The notes below the pieces were generated by a model. It was not told the origin of the DNA. It was given only the letters and a program-made list of their open reading frames with translations, and searched no databases. 64,000 bases of DNA from an uncultured Eggerthella sp. (GTDB lineage: Bacteria > Actinomycetota > Coriobacteriia > Coriobacteriales > Eggerthellaceae). The stretch spans positions 62,001 to 126,000 of the forward strand of contig CAUASB010000001.1 in the NCBI GenBank assembly GCA_958431815.1, in the 5' to 3' direction. Below, piece by piece: positions 9,091 to 18,358 of the stretch; the first letter of the stretch is position 1; each line of letters opens with the position of its first letter. The translations under genes and the position numbers were made by a program.

Positions 9091-9104
9091 ATAGATAAAT
9101 CTAT
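9091..9104. promoter_or_regulatory. Palindrome in the ettA/LysR divergent region
   Basis: ATAGAT-AA-ATCTAT is a perfect 14 bp palindrome in an AT-rich stretch 42 bp upstream of ettA. It may be an operator or part of a promoter. The divergent LysR gene starts 149 bp away, which makes a LysR-type site possible. Confidence 0.4.
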
Positions 9105-9252
9105 TATCCTATATCCCCGCGGTTTCACCAAAACATCCCCATGCATCCCGAAGCAAAGCCGTGCGTTGTGCAGCAAACCCTTTAGCGGCTTGCCCCACGG
9201 CAGATCAACGCGGTATCGTATGCCTTCGAACACGTAAGCGAAACGGAGAGCC

Positions 9253-10155
9253 ATGAAATTACAACAGCTTGTCTACGCCGTTAAGGTAGCCGAATGCGGC
9301 AGCATCACCGAAGCTTCGCGCAAGCTGTTCGTATCGCAACCTTCCATCACTGCCGCTATCAGCGACTTGGAGCAGGAAATGGACGTGCACATCTTCGACC
9401 GCACGAACAAGGGCGTCACCGTATCCGAGGAAGGCGAAACGTTTCTAGGATATGCACGCCAAGTGCTCGAACAAGCCGACCTTCTGGAATCCCGGTACAA
9501 GGGCCAATCGCAGCAAACACCGCATTTCAGCGTTTCCTGCCAGCATTATTCCTTTGCCGTGAACGCCTTCGTGGACGTGATCCGCGAATTCGATGCCGCA
9601 AGCTACGATTTCACCATTCGCGAAGAGCAAACGCACGAAATCATCGAAGACGTGGCGCACATGAAAAGCGAGCTGGGCATCCTTTACCTCTCCGCGCGCA
9701 ACCGCGAGGTCATAAACAAGATGCTCACGGTAAACAACTTGGTGTTCGAGCCTCTTTTCAAGGCAACGCCGCATGTATTCATCTGTTCGAACCACCCTTT
9801 GGCAAAGCGCACGTCGGTCACGCTGGAAGATATGGCCGACTACCCCTTCCTTTCCTACGAGCAGGGAAGCTATAACTCGTTTTACTATTCCGAAGAGCTT
9901 ACCTCCACGCTCGACCGCGCCAAGAACATCCGCGTACGCGACCGTGCCACCCTGTTCAACCTGCTCATAGGCCTGAATGGCTACACCGTTTGCTCGGGCG
10001 TGATCTCCGTTGAGCTGAATGGGCCCTCCATCATATCGGTGCCACTTGAAATCGACGAGTACATGGAAATCGGCACCATAAGCCGCAAGGGAACGCAACG
10101 AACCCGCTACGGCGCGGCCTACCTCGAGGCTTTGAAACGGCACATTCAGGAATAG
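9253..10155 (+). CDS. LysR-family transcriptional regulator
   Basis: 300 residues, standard LTTR length. Residues 1-60 form the winged helix (LQQLVYAVKVAECGSITEAS ... LFVSQPSITAAISDLEQEM). The rest is a two-lobed co-inducer domain of the periplasmic-binding type. It is divergent from ettA and convergent with purL, so no obvious metabolic target is adjacent. The regulated gene and ligand cannot be inferred. The ATG at 9253 is preceded by CGGAGAGCC. Confidence 0.93.
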   Translation: MKLQQLVYAVKVAECGSITEASRKLFVSQPSITAAISDLEQEMDVHIFDRTNKGVTVSEEGETFLGYARQVLEQADLLESRYKGQSQQTPHFSVSCQHYSFAVNAFVDVIREFDAASYDFTIREEQTHEIIEDVAHMKSELGILYLSARNREVINKMLTVNNLVFEPLFKATPHVFICSNHPLAKRTSVTLEDMADYPFLSYEQGSYNSFYYSEELTSTLDRAKNIRVRDRATLFNLLIGLNGYTVCSGVISVELNGPSIISVPLEIDEYMEIGTISRKGTQRTRYGAAYLEALKRHIQE

Positions 10156-10249
10156 CAACGCCCATCACCAACACCAGGCGGCAGATGTCCCACAACCGCA
10201 AAATGCGTCGCCCACTTCGATTCCGCTAGCGTGACCCCATAACGCAAAA

Positions 10250-10278
10250 AGGACCGGCACCCAACAGATGCCGGTCCT
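10250..10278. terminator. Terminator between LysR and purL
   Basis: AGGACCGGCA and TGCCGGTCCT form a 10 bp stem. It is flanked by an A-run on the left and CTATTT on the right and probably acts on both converging transcripts. Confidence 0.8.
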
Positions 10279-10376
10279 CTATTTATGCCGATAAAAGCGC
10301 CCCGTCACGCTGGCAAGCGCAGCTTCATCGCCTTTCACGCGAATGCGGCGCAGCCCGCAGAACAGCGCCAGGCAGA

Positions 10377-13300
10377 TTACGCGAAGTAGTCGACGCCACC
10401 CTCGAACAGGGGCTGGTACAAATCGCCCGGAACGTTCTTGTACAGGCCGTTGCCAGAACGTTCGGTGTGACCCATCTTGCCCAGAACACGGCCATCGGGG
10501 CTGGTGATGCCCTCAATTGCCAAAATGGATCCGTTGGGATTGACGCTCAAATCCATAGAGGGGTTACCCGCCTCGTCAACGTACTGCGTTGCAATCTGGC
10601 CGGATGCCGCAAGCTGCGCCACTGTTTCGGGGCTTGCCACAAAGCGACCTTCGCCATGGCTGATGGCAACCGTGTGGATGTCGCCCACGTTGCAATGCGA
10701 AAGCCACGGCGAAAGGCTGGAAGCCACGCGCGTGCGCACCAAGCCGCTCTGGTGGCGGCCAATGGTGTTGAACGTAAGGGTAGGAGCCTCGGGCGTTGCC
10801 GGAACAATATCGCCGTACGGTACCAAGCCCAGTTTGATAAGTGCCTGGAAGCCGTTGCAGATACCCAGCATCAAGCCGTCGCGCTTCTGCAGCAATTCAC
10901 GGACAGCCTCGGTAACCGCAGGAGCGCGGAAGAAGGCCGTGATGAACTTGGCGGAGCCGTCGGGCTCGTCACCGCCAGAAAAGCCGCCGGGCAACATGAC
11001 GATCTGGCTGTTGTTGATGGCGCGCACCAGGGCTTCCGTGCTTTCGGCAACTGCAGCGGGCGTAAGGTTGTTGATCACCAGCACCTCAGGTTCGGCACCG
11101 GCACGCTTGAAGGCACGCGCCGTGTCGTACTCGCAGTTCGTGCCCGGGAACACCGGGATGATGACGCGCGGCTTGGCAAACGATTCGCCGCATACCAGGG
11201 GCAGCTCCTCCGACCAGGAAACCTGTTCAACGGCTTCACCCTTTTCACGGTACGGGAACACGGATTCGATGCCGCTCTCCCACACTTCCTGCAGCGTTGC
11301 AAGGCTAATAACCTCGCCGCAGGCAGCAAACTCATAAGCCTCGGTGGTTGCGCCGATTTCGCACACGCTTACCAAATCGGTATCGGTGGGAATTTCGGCA
11401 TCTTCCGCCAATTCCACAATGAAGCTGCCGTATGCCAAGCTGAACAGATCGTCTGCCTCAACATCCTCGGAAAGCTTCACACCCAGGCCGTTGCCCACGC
11501 ACATCTTGAACAGGGCCTCTGCCGCGCAGCCATAACCAGGCGTTGCCGCTGCTGCAACCTTGCCTTCGCCGATAAGGCCTTCGACCATATCGAACGCGGC
11601 GTTCATGCCCTCAACATCGGGAATCAGCGCGTCCATATCGTAGAAGGCAGGGGCAATGCTTACCACGCGGGAACCAGCATGCTTGAACTCAGGCGAAACC
11701 ACGCGGTCGACAGAACCGGTGGAAACCGCAAAGCTGATAAGCGTAGGCGGTACGTGGATCTCGGTATCGCCCTCTTCGAAGCTGCCCGACATGGAGTCCT
11801 TGCCGCCGATAGCGCCGATGCCCAAATCGACCTGGGCCATCAAAGCGCCCAGCACCGAAGCGGTAGGCTTGCCCCAACGCTCAGGCACGGTGCGCAGGCG
11901 TTCGAAGTACTCCTGCAGGGAAAGGTAGGCCGCCTTGCGGGTGAAGCCCGTGGCCACCAAACGCGCAACGCTTTCCACAACTGCAAGGTAGGCACCCTTG
12001 AACTGGTTCTTTTCGGAAAGATAGGGGTTGAAGCCCCACGCCATAGCGCTTGCCGTGGTGGTTTCGCCGTCTACCGGGAACTTGGCAACCATGGCCTGCG
12101 CAGGCGTGAGCTGGCGCTTGCCGCCAAAGGGCATGAGCACCGTGGCAGCGCCGATGGTGGAGTCGAAGCGCTCGCCCAAGCCCTTGTTCGAGCACACGTT
12201 CAAATCGGTTACCAGGGAAGTCATGCGCTCTTCAAGCGTGCTGCCCTCCCATTCGGGCTGGTAGCTTTCGCCCTCTTCAACATGAACCTTCTGGTATTTG
12301 GGAGCACCGTTCGTATCCAAGAACGCACGGCTGATGTCGACGATGGCCTCGCCGTTCCATTCCATGCGCAGGCGCTTTTCCTCCGTAACGGTTGCCACAA
12401 CGGTTGCTTCCAGGTTTTCCTCATGTGCGTAGCCGATGAACTCTTCCACGTCTTCGGCGGCAAGAGCGCACGACATGCGCTCCTGGCTTTCGGAAATGGC
12501 AAGCTCGGTGCCGTCAAGGCCTTCGTACTTCTTGGGAACCGCGTTCAAGTCGATAAGCAAGCCGTCGCACAGCTCGCCGATGGAAACAGAAACGCCGCCG
12601 GCACCGAAATCGTTGCAGCGCTTGATAAGGCGGCAAGCCTCGCCACGGCGGAACAGGCGCTGGATCTTGCGCTCAACAGGGGCGTTGCCCTTCTGAACCT
12701 CGGCACCCGACTTTTCCACGCTTTCCACGTTCTGCGTTTTGGAGGAACCGGTGGCACCGCCAATACCGTCACGGCCGGTGCGGCCGCCCAGAAGCACGAT
12801 CTTGTCGCCTGGAGCGGGCTCTTCACGACGCACATGATTTGCCGGCGTGGCGCCTACCACGGCGCCGACTTCCATGCGCTTGGCAACGTAGCCCGGGTGG
12901 TACAGCTCGTCTACCTGGCCGGTTGCCAGGCCGATCTGGTTGCCGTACGAAGAGTAGCCGGCAGCAGCCGTGGTAACCAGCTTGCGCTGGGGCAGCTTGC
13001 CTTCCAGCGTTTCGGAAACGGGAACCAGCGGATTGCCGGCGCCCGTCACACGCATGGCCTGGTATACGTAGCTGCGGCCCGAAAGAGGATCGCGAATGGC
13101 ACCGCCCACGCACGTTGCCGCGCCGCCGAAGGGCTCGATTTCCGTGGGGTGGTTGTGGGTCTCGTTCTTGAAGAGGAACAGCCAATCCTGTTCCTCGCCG
13201 TCGACATCGACCTTGCACTTGACTGTGCAGGCGTTCACCTCTTCAGACTCGTCGAGGTCAACAAGCCCGCCATGGGCGCGCAAGTACTTGGCACCGATGG

Positions 13301-14135
13301 TGCCCATATCCATCAAGCACACCGGCTTATGCTCGCGCCCCAGCTCAGCGCGCATATCCAAGTACTTCTGGAAGGCAAGCTTCACCACTTCGTCGTCGAT
13401 TTCGACATCGGTCAGCTGCGTGCCGAACGTGGTGTGTCGGCAGTGGTCGGACCAATACGTGTCAACCACGCGAACTTCGGTGATAGTGGGGTTGCGGCCG
13501 ATTTCCTTGAAGTGGGCCTGGAAGAACTCGATGTCGGCCTGGTCCATGGCAAGGCCGCGTTCTTCGCGGAAGTGGGAAAGGCCGGCTGCGTCAAGCTCGG
13601 TAAAGCCTTCGATAACCTCAACCGGCGCAGGCTCGGGAATCTTCATTTCCAGCGTTTCGCGCACCTCAAGCGATGCCTCGCGCGCTTCAACGGGGTTGAT
13701 AACGTAATGTTTGATGGCCGCAACGTCTGCATCAGTTAGCACGCCTTCCAACACATACACCTTGGCACTGCGCACCGCAGGACGCTCGCCCTGGCTTACC
13801 AGCTGAATGCACTCGCTGGCAGAATCGGCGCGCTGGTCGAACTGTCCGGGAAGGAATTCGATGGCGAACACCGTCTGGTCTGCTGGGCTTTTGCCGGCAA
13901 GAGCCGCCTCAACCTCGGGGCAGTGTTCGCTTGCAACGTCTACCTGAGGCTCGCTGAACACAACGGGAATGCACTGATTGAACAGATCGTCCGAGATTCC
14001 CTCAACGTCATAGCGGTTGACAAGGCGCAAACCCGAAAGCGCCCCTACGCCTAAAATGGTTTGCAGCTCGTGCAAAAGCTGCGCCGCCTCAACATCGAAA
14101 CCGGGCTTTTTCTCAACATAAATGCGAGAAACCAT
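10377..14135 (-). CDS. purL: Phosphoribosylformylglycinamidine synthase, single-chain (PurL-PurQ fusion)
   Basis: 1252 residues. It makes FGAM from FGAR, glutamine and ATP, step four of purine synthesis. The N-terminal linker domain is followed by tandem AIRS-like halves with SDHCRHTTFGTQL, KNETHNHPTEIEPFGGAAT and GGRTGRDGIGGATGSS. The C-terminal ~260 residues form a class I glutamine amidotransferase with the nucleophile in GICNGFQ and the His/Glu pair in SHGEGRF. Length and layout match the large single-chain clade found in clostridia and some actinobacteria rather than split purS/purQ/purL. The start has GTAGGATCC before ATG. No other pur genes are nearby. Confidence 0.96.
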   Translation of the reverse strand: MVSRIYVEKKPGFDVEAAQLLHELQTILGVGALSGLRLVNRYDVEGISDDLFNQCIPVVFSEPQVDVASEHCPEVEAALAGKSPADQTVFAIEFLPGQFDQRADSASECIQLVSQGERPAVRSAKVYVLEGVLTDADVAAIKHYVINPVEAREASLEVRETLEMKIPEPAPVEVIEGFTELDAAGLSHFREERGLAMDQADIEFFQAHFKEIGRNPTITEVRVVDTYWSDHCRHTTFGTQLTDVEIDDEVVKLAFQKYLDMRAELGREHKPVCLMDMGTIGAKYLRAHGGLVDLDESEEVNACTVKCKVDVDGEEQDWLFLFKNETHNHPTEIEPFGGAATCVGGAIRDPLSGRSYVYQAMRVTGAGNPLVPVSETLEGKLPQRKLVTTAAAGYSSYGNQIGLATGQVDELYHPGYVAKRMEVGAVVGATPANHVRREEPAPGDKIVLLGGRTGRDGIGGATGSSKTQNVESVEKSGAEVQKGNAPVERKIQRLFRRGEACRLIKRCNDFGAGGVSVSIGELCDGLLIDLNAVPKKYEGLDGTELAISESQERMSCALAAEDVEEFIGYAHEENLEATVVATVTEEKRLRMEWNGEAIVDISRAFLDTNGAPKYQKVHVEEGESYQPEWEGSTLEERMTSLVTDLNVCSNKGLGERFDSTIGAATVLMPFGGKRQLTPAQAMVAKFPVDGETTTASAMAWGFNPYLSEKNQFKGAYLAVVESVARLVATGFTRKAAYLSLQEYFERLRTVPERWGKPTASVLGALMAQVDLGIGAIGGKDSMSGSFEEGDTEIHVPPTLISFAVSTGSVDRVVSPEFKHAGSRVVSIAPAFYDMDALIPDVEGMNAAFDMVEGLIGEGKVAAAATPGYGCAAEALFKMCVGNGLGVKLSEDVEADDLFSLAYGSFIVELAEDAEIPTDTDLVSVCEIGATTEAYEFAACGEVISLATLQEVWESGIESVFPYREKGEAVEQVSWSEELPLVCGESFAKPRVIIPVFPGTNCEYDTARAFKRAGAEPEVLVINNLTPAAVAESTEALVRAINNSQIVMLPGGFSGGDEPDGSAKFITAFFRAPAVTEAVRELLQKRDGLMLGICNGFQALIKLGLVPYGDIVPATPEAPTLTFNTIGRHQSGLVRTRVASSLSPWLSHCNVGDIHTVAISHGEGRFVASPETVAQLAASGQIATQYVDEAGNPSMDLSVNPNGSILAIEGITSPDGRVLGKMGHTERSGNGLYKNVPGDLYQPLFEGGVDYFA

Positions 14136-14318
14136 GGATCCTACCCTTCTGTACTAGGCTGGGTGTTAGTGCCTGTCCGCCTGAGCGCGAAACGCCATTC
14201 AAAACTCATTTGAAACAGTTGTCGCTATGATACCGCACCGCCCGCAAGCCCGCAGCACAAGGCAGGCAAGAGCATCACCACAGGCGGTAAACGAAATCGC
14301 GATGTCGCATACAAAGAA

Positions 14319-14350
14319 AAAGGCCGCTCCCCTTTCGGAAAACGGCCTTT
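14319..14350 (-). terminator. Terminator of the PNPOx-family gene
   Basis: AAAGGCCG and CGGCCTTT form an 8 bp stem with a T-run on the minus strand, 19 bp beyond the stop of the gene ending at 14369. Confidence 0.8.
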
Positions 14351-14368
14351 GCAACATGTGCGTTTCGC

Positions 14369-14785
14369 TTAGAGCTCAACCTTGGAAGGCTTGCCCTTGT
14401 CGATGATCACGCCACCGGTAACGGGGATTTCGTACACCACGCCGGTCTCGCCGAATGCATCGAGCAGATGGGCCACGCCGCCGCGCTTTGCGGTCAGCGC
14501 TTCGCGCACATCGGCAACGCTCTTGGCGCTCTTGGAAACCTTGGCACCCTGAATGCGCACTACAGCGCCAGGGCCCATGGGAATGGTGGTAAGGGCAACC
14601 GTGTTGTTCGCCTCGAACTCGGCCACTTTATGAGAGCGCGAAGAAGTGGGGAAATAGATGGTCTTGGCCTCTTCGTCGAAAAGGAAGTCCATGATGCGGA
14701 CATTGGGGCCGGCCTCGCCTGCAGAAGCAAGGGCGATGAGCGGCGTGGTTTTCAAGACTTCGATGAACTCTTCTTTTTCAGCCAT
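14369..14785 (-). CDS. Pyridoxamine 5'-phosphate oxidase-family (split-barrel flavin-binding) protein
   Basis: 138 residues beginning MAEKEEFIEVLKTTPLIALA, with the compact split beta-barrel pattern of FMN- or F420-binding PNPOx-like proteins (PNVRIMDFLFDEEAKTIYF, SRSHKVAEFEANNTVAL). Such short members act as flavin reductases, heme-related proteins or unknown oxidoreductases, and are not necessarily PdxH. The ATG at 14785 is set by the strong GAAAGGAACATC site. The longer frame to 14896 has no support. It is flanked by its own terminator and stands alone. Confidence 0.82.
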   Translation of the reverse strand: MAEKEEFIEVLKTTPLIALASAGEAGPNVRIMDFLFDEEAKTIYFPTSSRSHKVAEFEANNTVALTTIPMGPGAVVRIQGAKVSKSAKSVADVREALTAKRGGVAHLLDAFGETGVVYEIPVTGGVIIDKGKPSKVEL

Positions 14786-15103
14786 GATGTTCCTTTCTTT
14801 CGACGCATCCTTATGCGTTGCTTGCGTTTGCTCAATTGTAGGCGCATCTCCGTCTATCAGCAGGCAATGTTTTTGGCACCAATCGCACAGAACCATCCCG
14901 GAATATGCCCAATGGGCAAAACGAAATACAACAAATGGGACAAAGCCGATGAAAGGAAGCGGGAAATGGCGGAAAAAGCAAGCATCATACCAGTTTGAGC
15001 GCTCAAAAGCGTTGCACGTAAGGTAGCATTGTTAAATAGTGGTCAAATACGACCGCAGCTTGTTACAAAAGTGCAACAAGAACCACGCTACATAAGGGAC
15101 GTA
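14786..15103. other. Intergenic region with two palindromes
   Basis: This 318 bp divergent region holds no convincing gene. It contains the perfect 14 bp palindrome TTTGAGCGCTCAAA (14994-15007). It also holds a near-perfect hairpin, CTTGTTAC/GCAACAAG (15059-15080), 24 bp before the phosphate carrier start. Either could be an operator for one of the flanking genes; phosphate regulation would be a reasonable guess but no Pho-box consensus is evident. Confidence 0.4.
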
Positions 15104-16153
15104 ATGGCGCTTTCTTTTTTTGATTTTATTTCGCAGGCTATGGCCCAGCCCAGCCTGTTCGTCATTTTGATTCTGGTAATCGGCGTTACCGCGGTATCGG
15201 GCGCAACCGACGCCCCCAACGCCATCGCCACCGTGGTTTCAACCCGCTGCTTAAAGCCCGGCGTTGCCATCGGTCTTGCCGCCATATTCAATTTCGTGGG
15301 CCTGGTGGGCATGACCTACATATCCACCGCCGTGGCGAAAACGATGTTCGGCATGGTCGATTTCTCGGGAAATACCGATGCGGCACTCTATGCCCTGATG
15401 GCAGCCATGATAGGCGCTATCCTATGGGGTATTTTCTGCTGGTTCTTCGGCATTCCCTGCTCTAAGTCGCACAGCCTTATCGCCGGTATCACAGGTGGCG
15501 CCATCGCACTCAACGGATGGGCGGGCGTCGTTCCCGCAGAATGGGCAAAAGTCATCTACGGCATGGTATTTTCCCTGGTAGCGGGCTTTTTGCTGGGTTG
15601 GCTGTTCGTGAAGATCATCGAAAAGGCGTGCACTTACGTTAACCGCCAAGCAGCAAACCGCGCCTTCACCGGCATCCAAGACGTGTGCGCGGTGGCGCTT
15701 TCCTTTTTGCACGGCGCGCAAGACGGCCAGAAGTTCATGTCCATCGCCATGCTGGGCATCGCCCTTTCCTTCGGCAACCCCACACCCGATTCGAACGGCT
15801 TCCCCTTGTGGCTCATGATCACCTGCTCGCTTGCCATTTCGCTCGGCACGGTTGTGGGCGGCAAGCGCATCATCAAATCGGTTGGCATGGACATGGTGAA
15901 GCTGGAAAAGTACCAAGGCGTTGCCGCCAACTTCTCTACCACCTTCACGCTCCTGTTCGCCAGCCTTACCGGCATGCCCGTTTCCACCGGCCACTGCAAT
16001 ACCTCAGCCATCATGGGCGTTGGCGCCAGCAAATCGTTCAAGCGCGTTAACTGGGGCATTGCCCGCAACATGGTGCTGGCATGGGTCTTAACCTTCCCCG
16101 CCTGCGGCATTATCGGTTACCTTCTGGCGAATGTGTTCATGATGTTCGCCTAA
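15104..16153 (+). CDS. Inorganic phosphate transporter, PiT family
   Basis: 349 residues, about 9-10 membrane spans. The duplicated PiT signatures are seen as GATDAPNAIATVVSTRCL near the N-terminus and STGHCNTSAIMGVGAS in the second half. It is a low-affinity, cation-coupled phosphate (or metal-phosphate) carrier of the cytoplasmic membrane. I placed the start at the ATG at 15104, preceded by AAGGGACGT; a longer frame from a TTG at 15029 lacks a binding site. It is shorter and divergent in sequence from the second PiT gene at 42993. Monocistronic, with a very strong terminator immediately downstream. Confidence 0.9.
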   Translation: MALSFFDFISQAMAQPSLFVILILVIGVTAVSGATDAPNAIATVVSTRCLKPGVAIGLAAIFNFVGLVGMTYISTAVAKTMFGMVDFSGNTDAALYALMAAMIGAILWGIFCWFFGIPCSKSHSLIAGITGGAIALNGWAGVVPAEWAKVIYGMVFSLVAGFLLGWLFVKIIEKACTYVNRQAANRAFTGIQDVCAVALSFLHGAQDGQKFMSIAMLGIALSFGNPTPDSNGFPLWLMITCSLAISLGTVVGGKRIIKSVGMDMVKLEKYQGVAANFSTTFTLLFASLTGMPVSTGHCNTSAIMGVGASKSFKRVNWGIARNMVLAWVLTFPACGIIGYLLANVFMMFA

Positions 16154-16179
16154 GCCGCACTTAGCAAAAGCGCACAAAG

Positions 16180-16223
16180 AACGCCCCAGGCATTCGCCAC
16201 CCAGCGCGAATGCCTGGGGCGTT
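16180..16223. terminator. 18 bp stem terminator after the phosphate carrier
   Basis: AACGCCCCAGGCATTCGC and its exact complement at 16206-16223 form an 18 bp stem with an 8 nt loop. The right arm ends 4 bp before the putative -10 of the Elp3-like gene, so terminator and promoter are packed together. Confidence 0.88.
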
Positions 16224-16227
16224 CCCG

Positions 16228-16233
16228 TATAAT
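16228..16233 (+). promoter_or_regulatory. Consensus -10 box giving a leaderless elp3-like mRNA
   Basis: A perfect TATAAT ends 7 bp before the ATG at 16241, so transcription should begin at or next to the start codon. There is no good ribosome-binding site between them. Leaderless transcripts are common in Actinobacteria. No clear -35 is visible, because that position lies in the terminator arm. Confidence 0.6.
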
Positions 16234-16240
16234 CAGGCGC

Positions 16241-18235
16241 ATGGAACAAGCCCTTTTCGACATAGTGCGCGCGCTCGAAACCAAGGAACGCCTTGACGAG
16301 CGCGAGCTTACCAAGATAATCAACCGCCACAACAAGCGCATCCTGGAAGACGCAAAGCGCGCTGCCTGCAACGCTGCAGCGGAAACCGCTCCCGCAGGCG
16401 CAACTGACGCCGAACCAGCCAAAGCGCTGGACGCCGTAGCCGCCATGGCAAGCGCTGGCAGCAAAACCCGTCAGGATGCGGGACAGGAAGCCGCCCCACG
16501 CCCGCTTTCCAAGCGCCAGCTTATGGCCTTTTACCTTGACGTGCAGAAAAACCAGCCTAAGCGCTGGGCTGCCTGGGCGCTTTCCGCCGAGCAACAGCGC
16601 CGCCTGGTGCGCACCCTTCAGATGAAGCCAAGGCGCACCGCTTCAGGAGTGGCCACTATCACCGTGCTCACCAAACCCTGGAAGTGCTCGAGCGACTGCC
16701 TGTACTGCCCCAACGACTTGCGCATGCCCAAAAGTTACTTGGCCGACGAACCCGCCTGCCAGCGTGCCGAGCGCACGTTCTTTGACCCGTACTTGCAGGT
16801 GGCAGCCCGCCTGAAGGCGCTTACGGAAATGGGGCACGTAACCGACAAGGTAGAGCTCATCGTGTTGGGCGGCACTTGGAGCGACTATCCGGAGCACTAC
16901 CAGATTTGGCTCATCCGCGAGCTGTTCCGCGCCTTAAACGATGGGAGTGCTTCAGCTGCCGCCATGCCTGCACGCAGGCATGCCTACGAAGAACTGGGGC
17001 TGTCAAGCGACCCCGATGCGCTGAGGGCATTCGTCGCCGAAGAACAGCAGCGCATCGATGCGCGTGAAAGCTCGTACAATCAGGCATTCGACCGCCTGTA
17101 CGGCACAAGCAGAGCCTGGCATCAGGCGGCACAGCAGCAAACAGCCACCTGGGAAGAGCTCGAGGAAGAGCACCGCAAAAACGTCGATGCCGCCCACCGC
17201 GTGGTTGGCCTGGTGATAGAAACGCGTCCCGAGCGCATAACGCCCACCCACTTGGCGGCACTTCGCCGCATGGGATGCACCAAGGTGCAGATGGGCATCC
17301 AGAGCCTTGATGCACAGGTGCGCGAAACGAACAGGCGGCATACCTCAACTGCACAGATCAAGCGGGCCTTCGAGCTTTTGCGCCTGTTCGGGTTCAAGAC
17401 GCACGTGCACGCCATGGTAAACCTTCTGGGCGCCACCCCCGAATCGGACAAGCATGATTACCTGCAGCTTTGCACCGACCCGGCATTCCAACCCGACGAA
17501 GTGAAGCTCTACCCCTGCGTGCTGGTTGAGGGCACGGGTCTTTGCGGCCATTATGCCGACGGAAGCTGGCAGCCCTATTCGGAGCAGGAACTGGTTGAGG
17601 TGCTGGTTGCCGACACGTGCGCCACGCCGGCCTTCACCCGCATATCGCGCATGATCCGCGATATTTCGGCACCCGATATCAAGGCGGGCAACAAGAAAGT
17701 GAACCTGCGCCAGCTGGTGGAACAGCGCATCGATTCAACGGGGCTCGCCACCGCCGAGATCCGCCACCGCGAGGTAAGCCTTGCCGACGTCGATGCCGAA
17801 GATCTTTCGCTGGAAACCGTGGAATACGAAACCACCGCCACCAGCGAACGCTTTTTGCAGTGGGTAACGCCCCAAGGGAAAATCGCCGGGTTCCTGCGCC
17901 TTTCGCTGCCTCACGAAGAGGCGCTCGGCCGCCTTGCCGCCGAATATAGCAAGGCACGCGACGCTGAGCCCAAAGTACAGCCATTCCCCCTTCACGAAGG
18001 CGAGGCCATGATCCGCGAAGTGCATGTGTACGGACGCGTTGAAAAGATCCAGCATGCGGGCACAGACAGCGCCCAGCATCGCGGCTTGGGAACCCAGCTG
18101 GTGAACCGTGCCTGCGTATTGGCGGCAGAGGCAGGGTATAAGCGCATCAACGTTATCAGCGCTGTGGGCACCCGTGGGTACTACCGAAAACTGGGTTTCT
18201 ATGACAATGGCCTGTACCAACAGCGCATGCTGTAA
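16241..18235 (+). CDS. Elp3-like radical SAM / GNAT tRNA-uridine-34 modification enzyme
   Basis: 664 residues. Elp3 proteins use a radical SAM centre with acetyl-CoA to start carboxymethyl-type modification of wobble U34 in tRNA. The Fe-S cluster motif is in KCSSDCLYCPNDLRMPKSYL, followed by EPACQRAERTFFDPY. Later blocks include VVGLVIETRPERI and CTKVQMGIQSLD. The last ~150 residues form the GNAT acetyltransferase (HRGLGTQLVNRA, GTRGYYRKLGFYDNGLY). Ala-rich residues ~45-80 are a variable linker. Bacterial copies act without the other Elongator subunits, and none is seen here. The mRNA looks leaderless. Confidence 0.93.
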   Translation: MEQALFDIVRALETKERLDERELTKIINRHNKRILEDAKRAACNAAAETAPAGATDAEPAKALDAVAAMASAGSKTRQDAGQEAAPRPLSKRQLMAFYLDVQKNQPKRWAAWALSAEQQRRLVRTLQMKPRRTASGVATITVLTKPWKCSSDCLYCPNDLRMPKSYLADEPACQRAERTFFDPYLQVAARLKALTEMGHVTDKVELIVLGGTWSDYPEHYQIWLIRELFRALNDGSASAAAMPARRHAYEELGLSSDPDALRAFVAEEQQRIDARESSYNQAFDRLYGTSRAWHQAAQQQTATWEELEEEHRKNVDAAHRVVGLVIETRPERITPTHLAALRRMGCTKVQMGIQSLDAQVRETNRRHTSTAQIKRAFELLRLFGFKTHVHAMVNLLGATPESDKHDYLQLCTDPAFQPDEVKLYPCVLVEGTGLCGHYADGSWQPYSEQELVEVLVADTCATPAFTRISRMIRDISAPDIKAGNKKVNLRQLVEQRIDSTGLATAEIRHREVSLADVDAEDLSLETVEYETTATSERFLQWVTPQGKIAGFLRLSLPHEEALGRLAAEYSKARDAEPKVQPFPLHEGEAMIREVHVYGRVEKIQHAGTDSAQHRGLGTQLVNRACVLAAEAGYKRINVISAVGTRGYYRKLGFYDNGLYQQRML

Positions 18236-18358
18236 CCAATGGCGTACTATTGCTTGCGATAAGAAAACCACTCGCAGCAGCTTGAATGCCCGGCGAAGCA
18301 CCGAGCCAATTCGCGCCACCCCGGCGCCAAGCCCTGCGAGCAAACGCAAGGAGCACGT

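Noticed and set aside
15029..15103. Upstream TTG start for the phosphate carrier at 15104
   Set aside because: The extra 25 residues are charged and lack a ribosome-binding site; the first membrane span fits a start at 15104.
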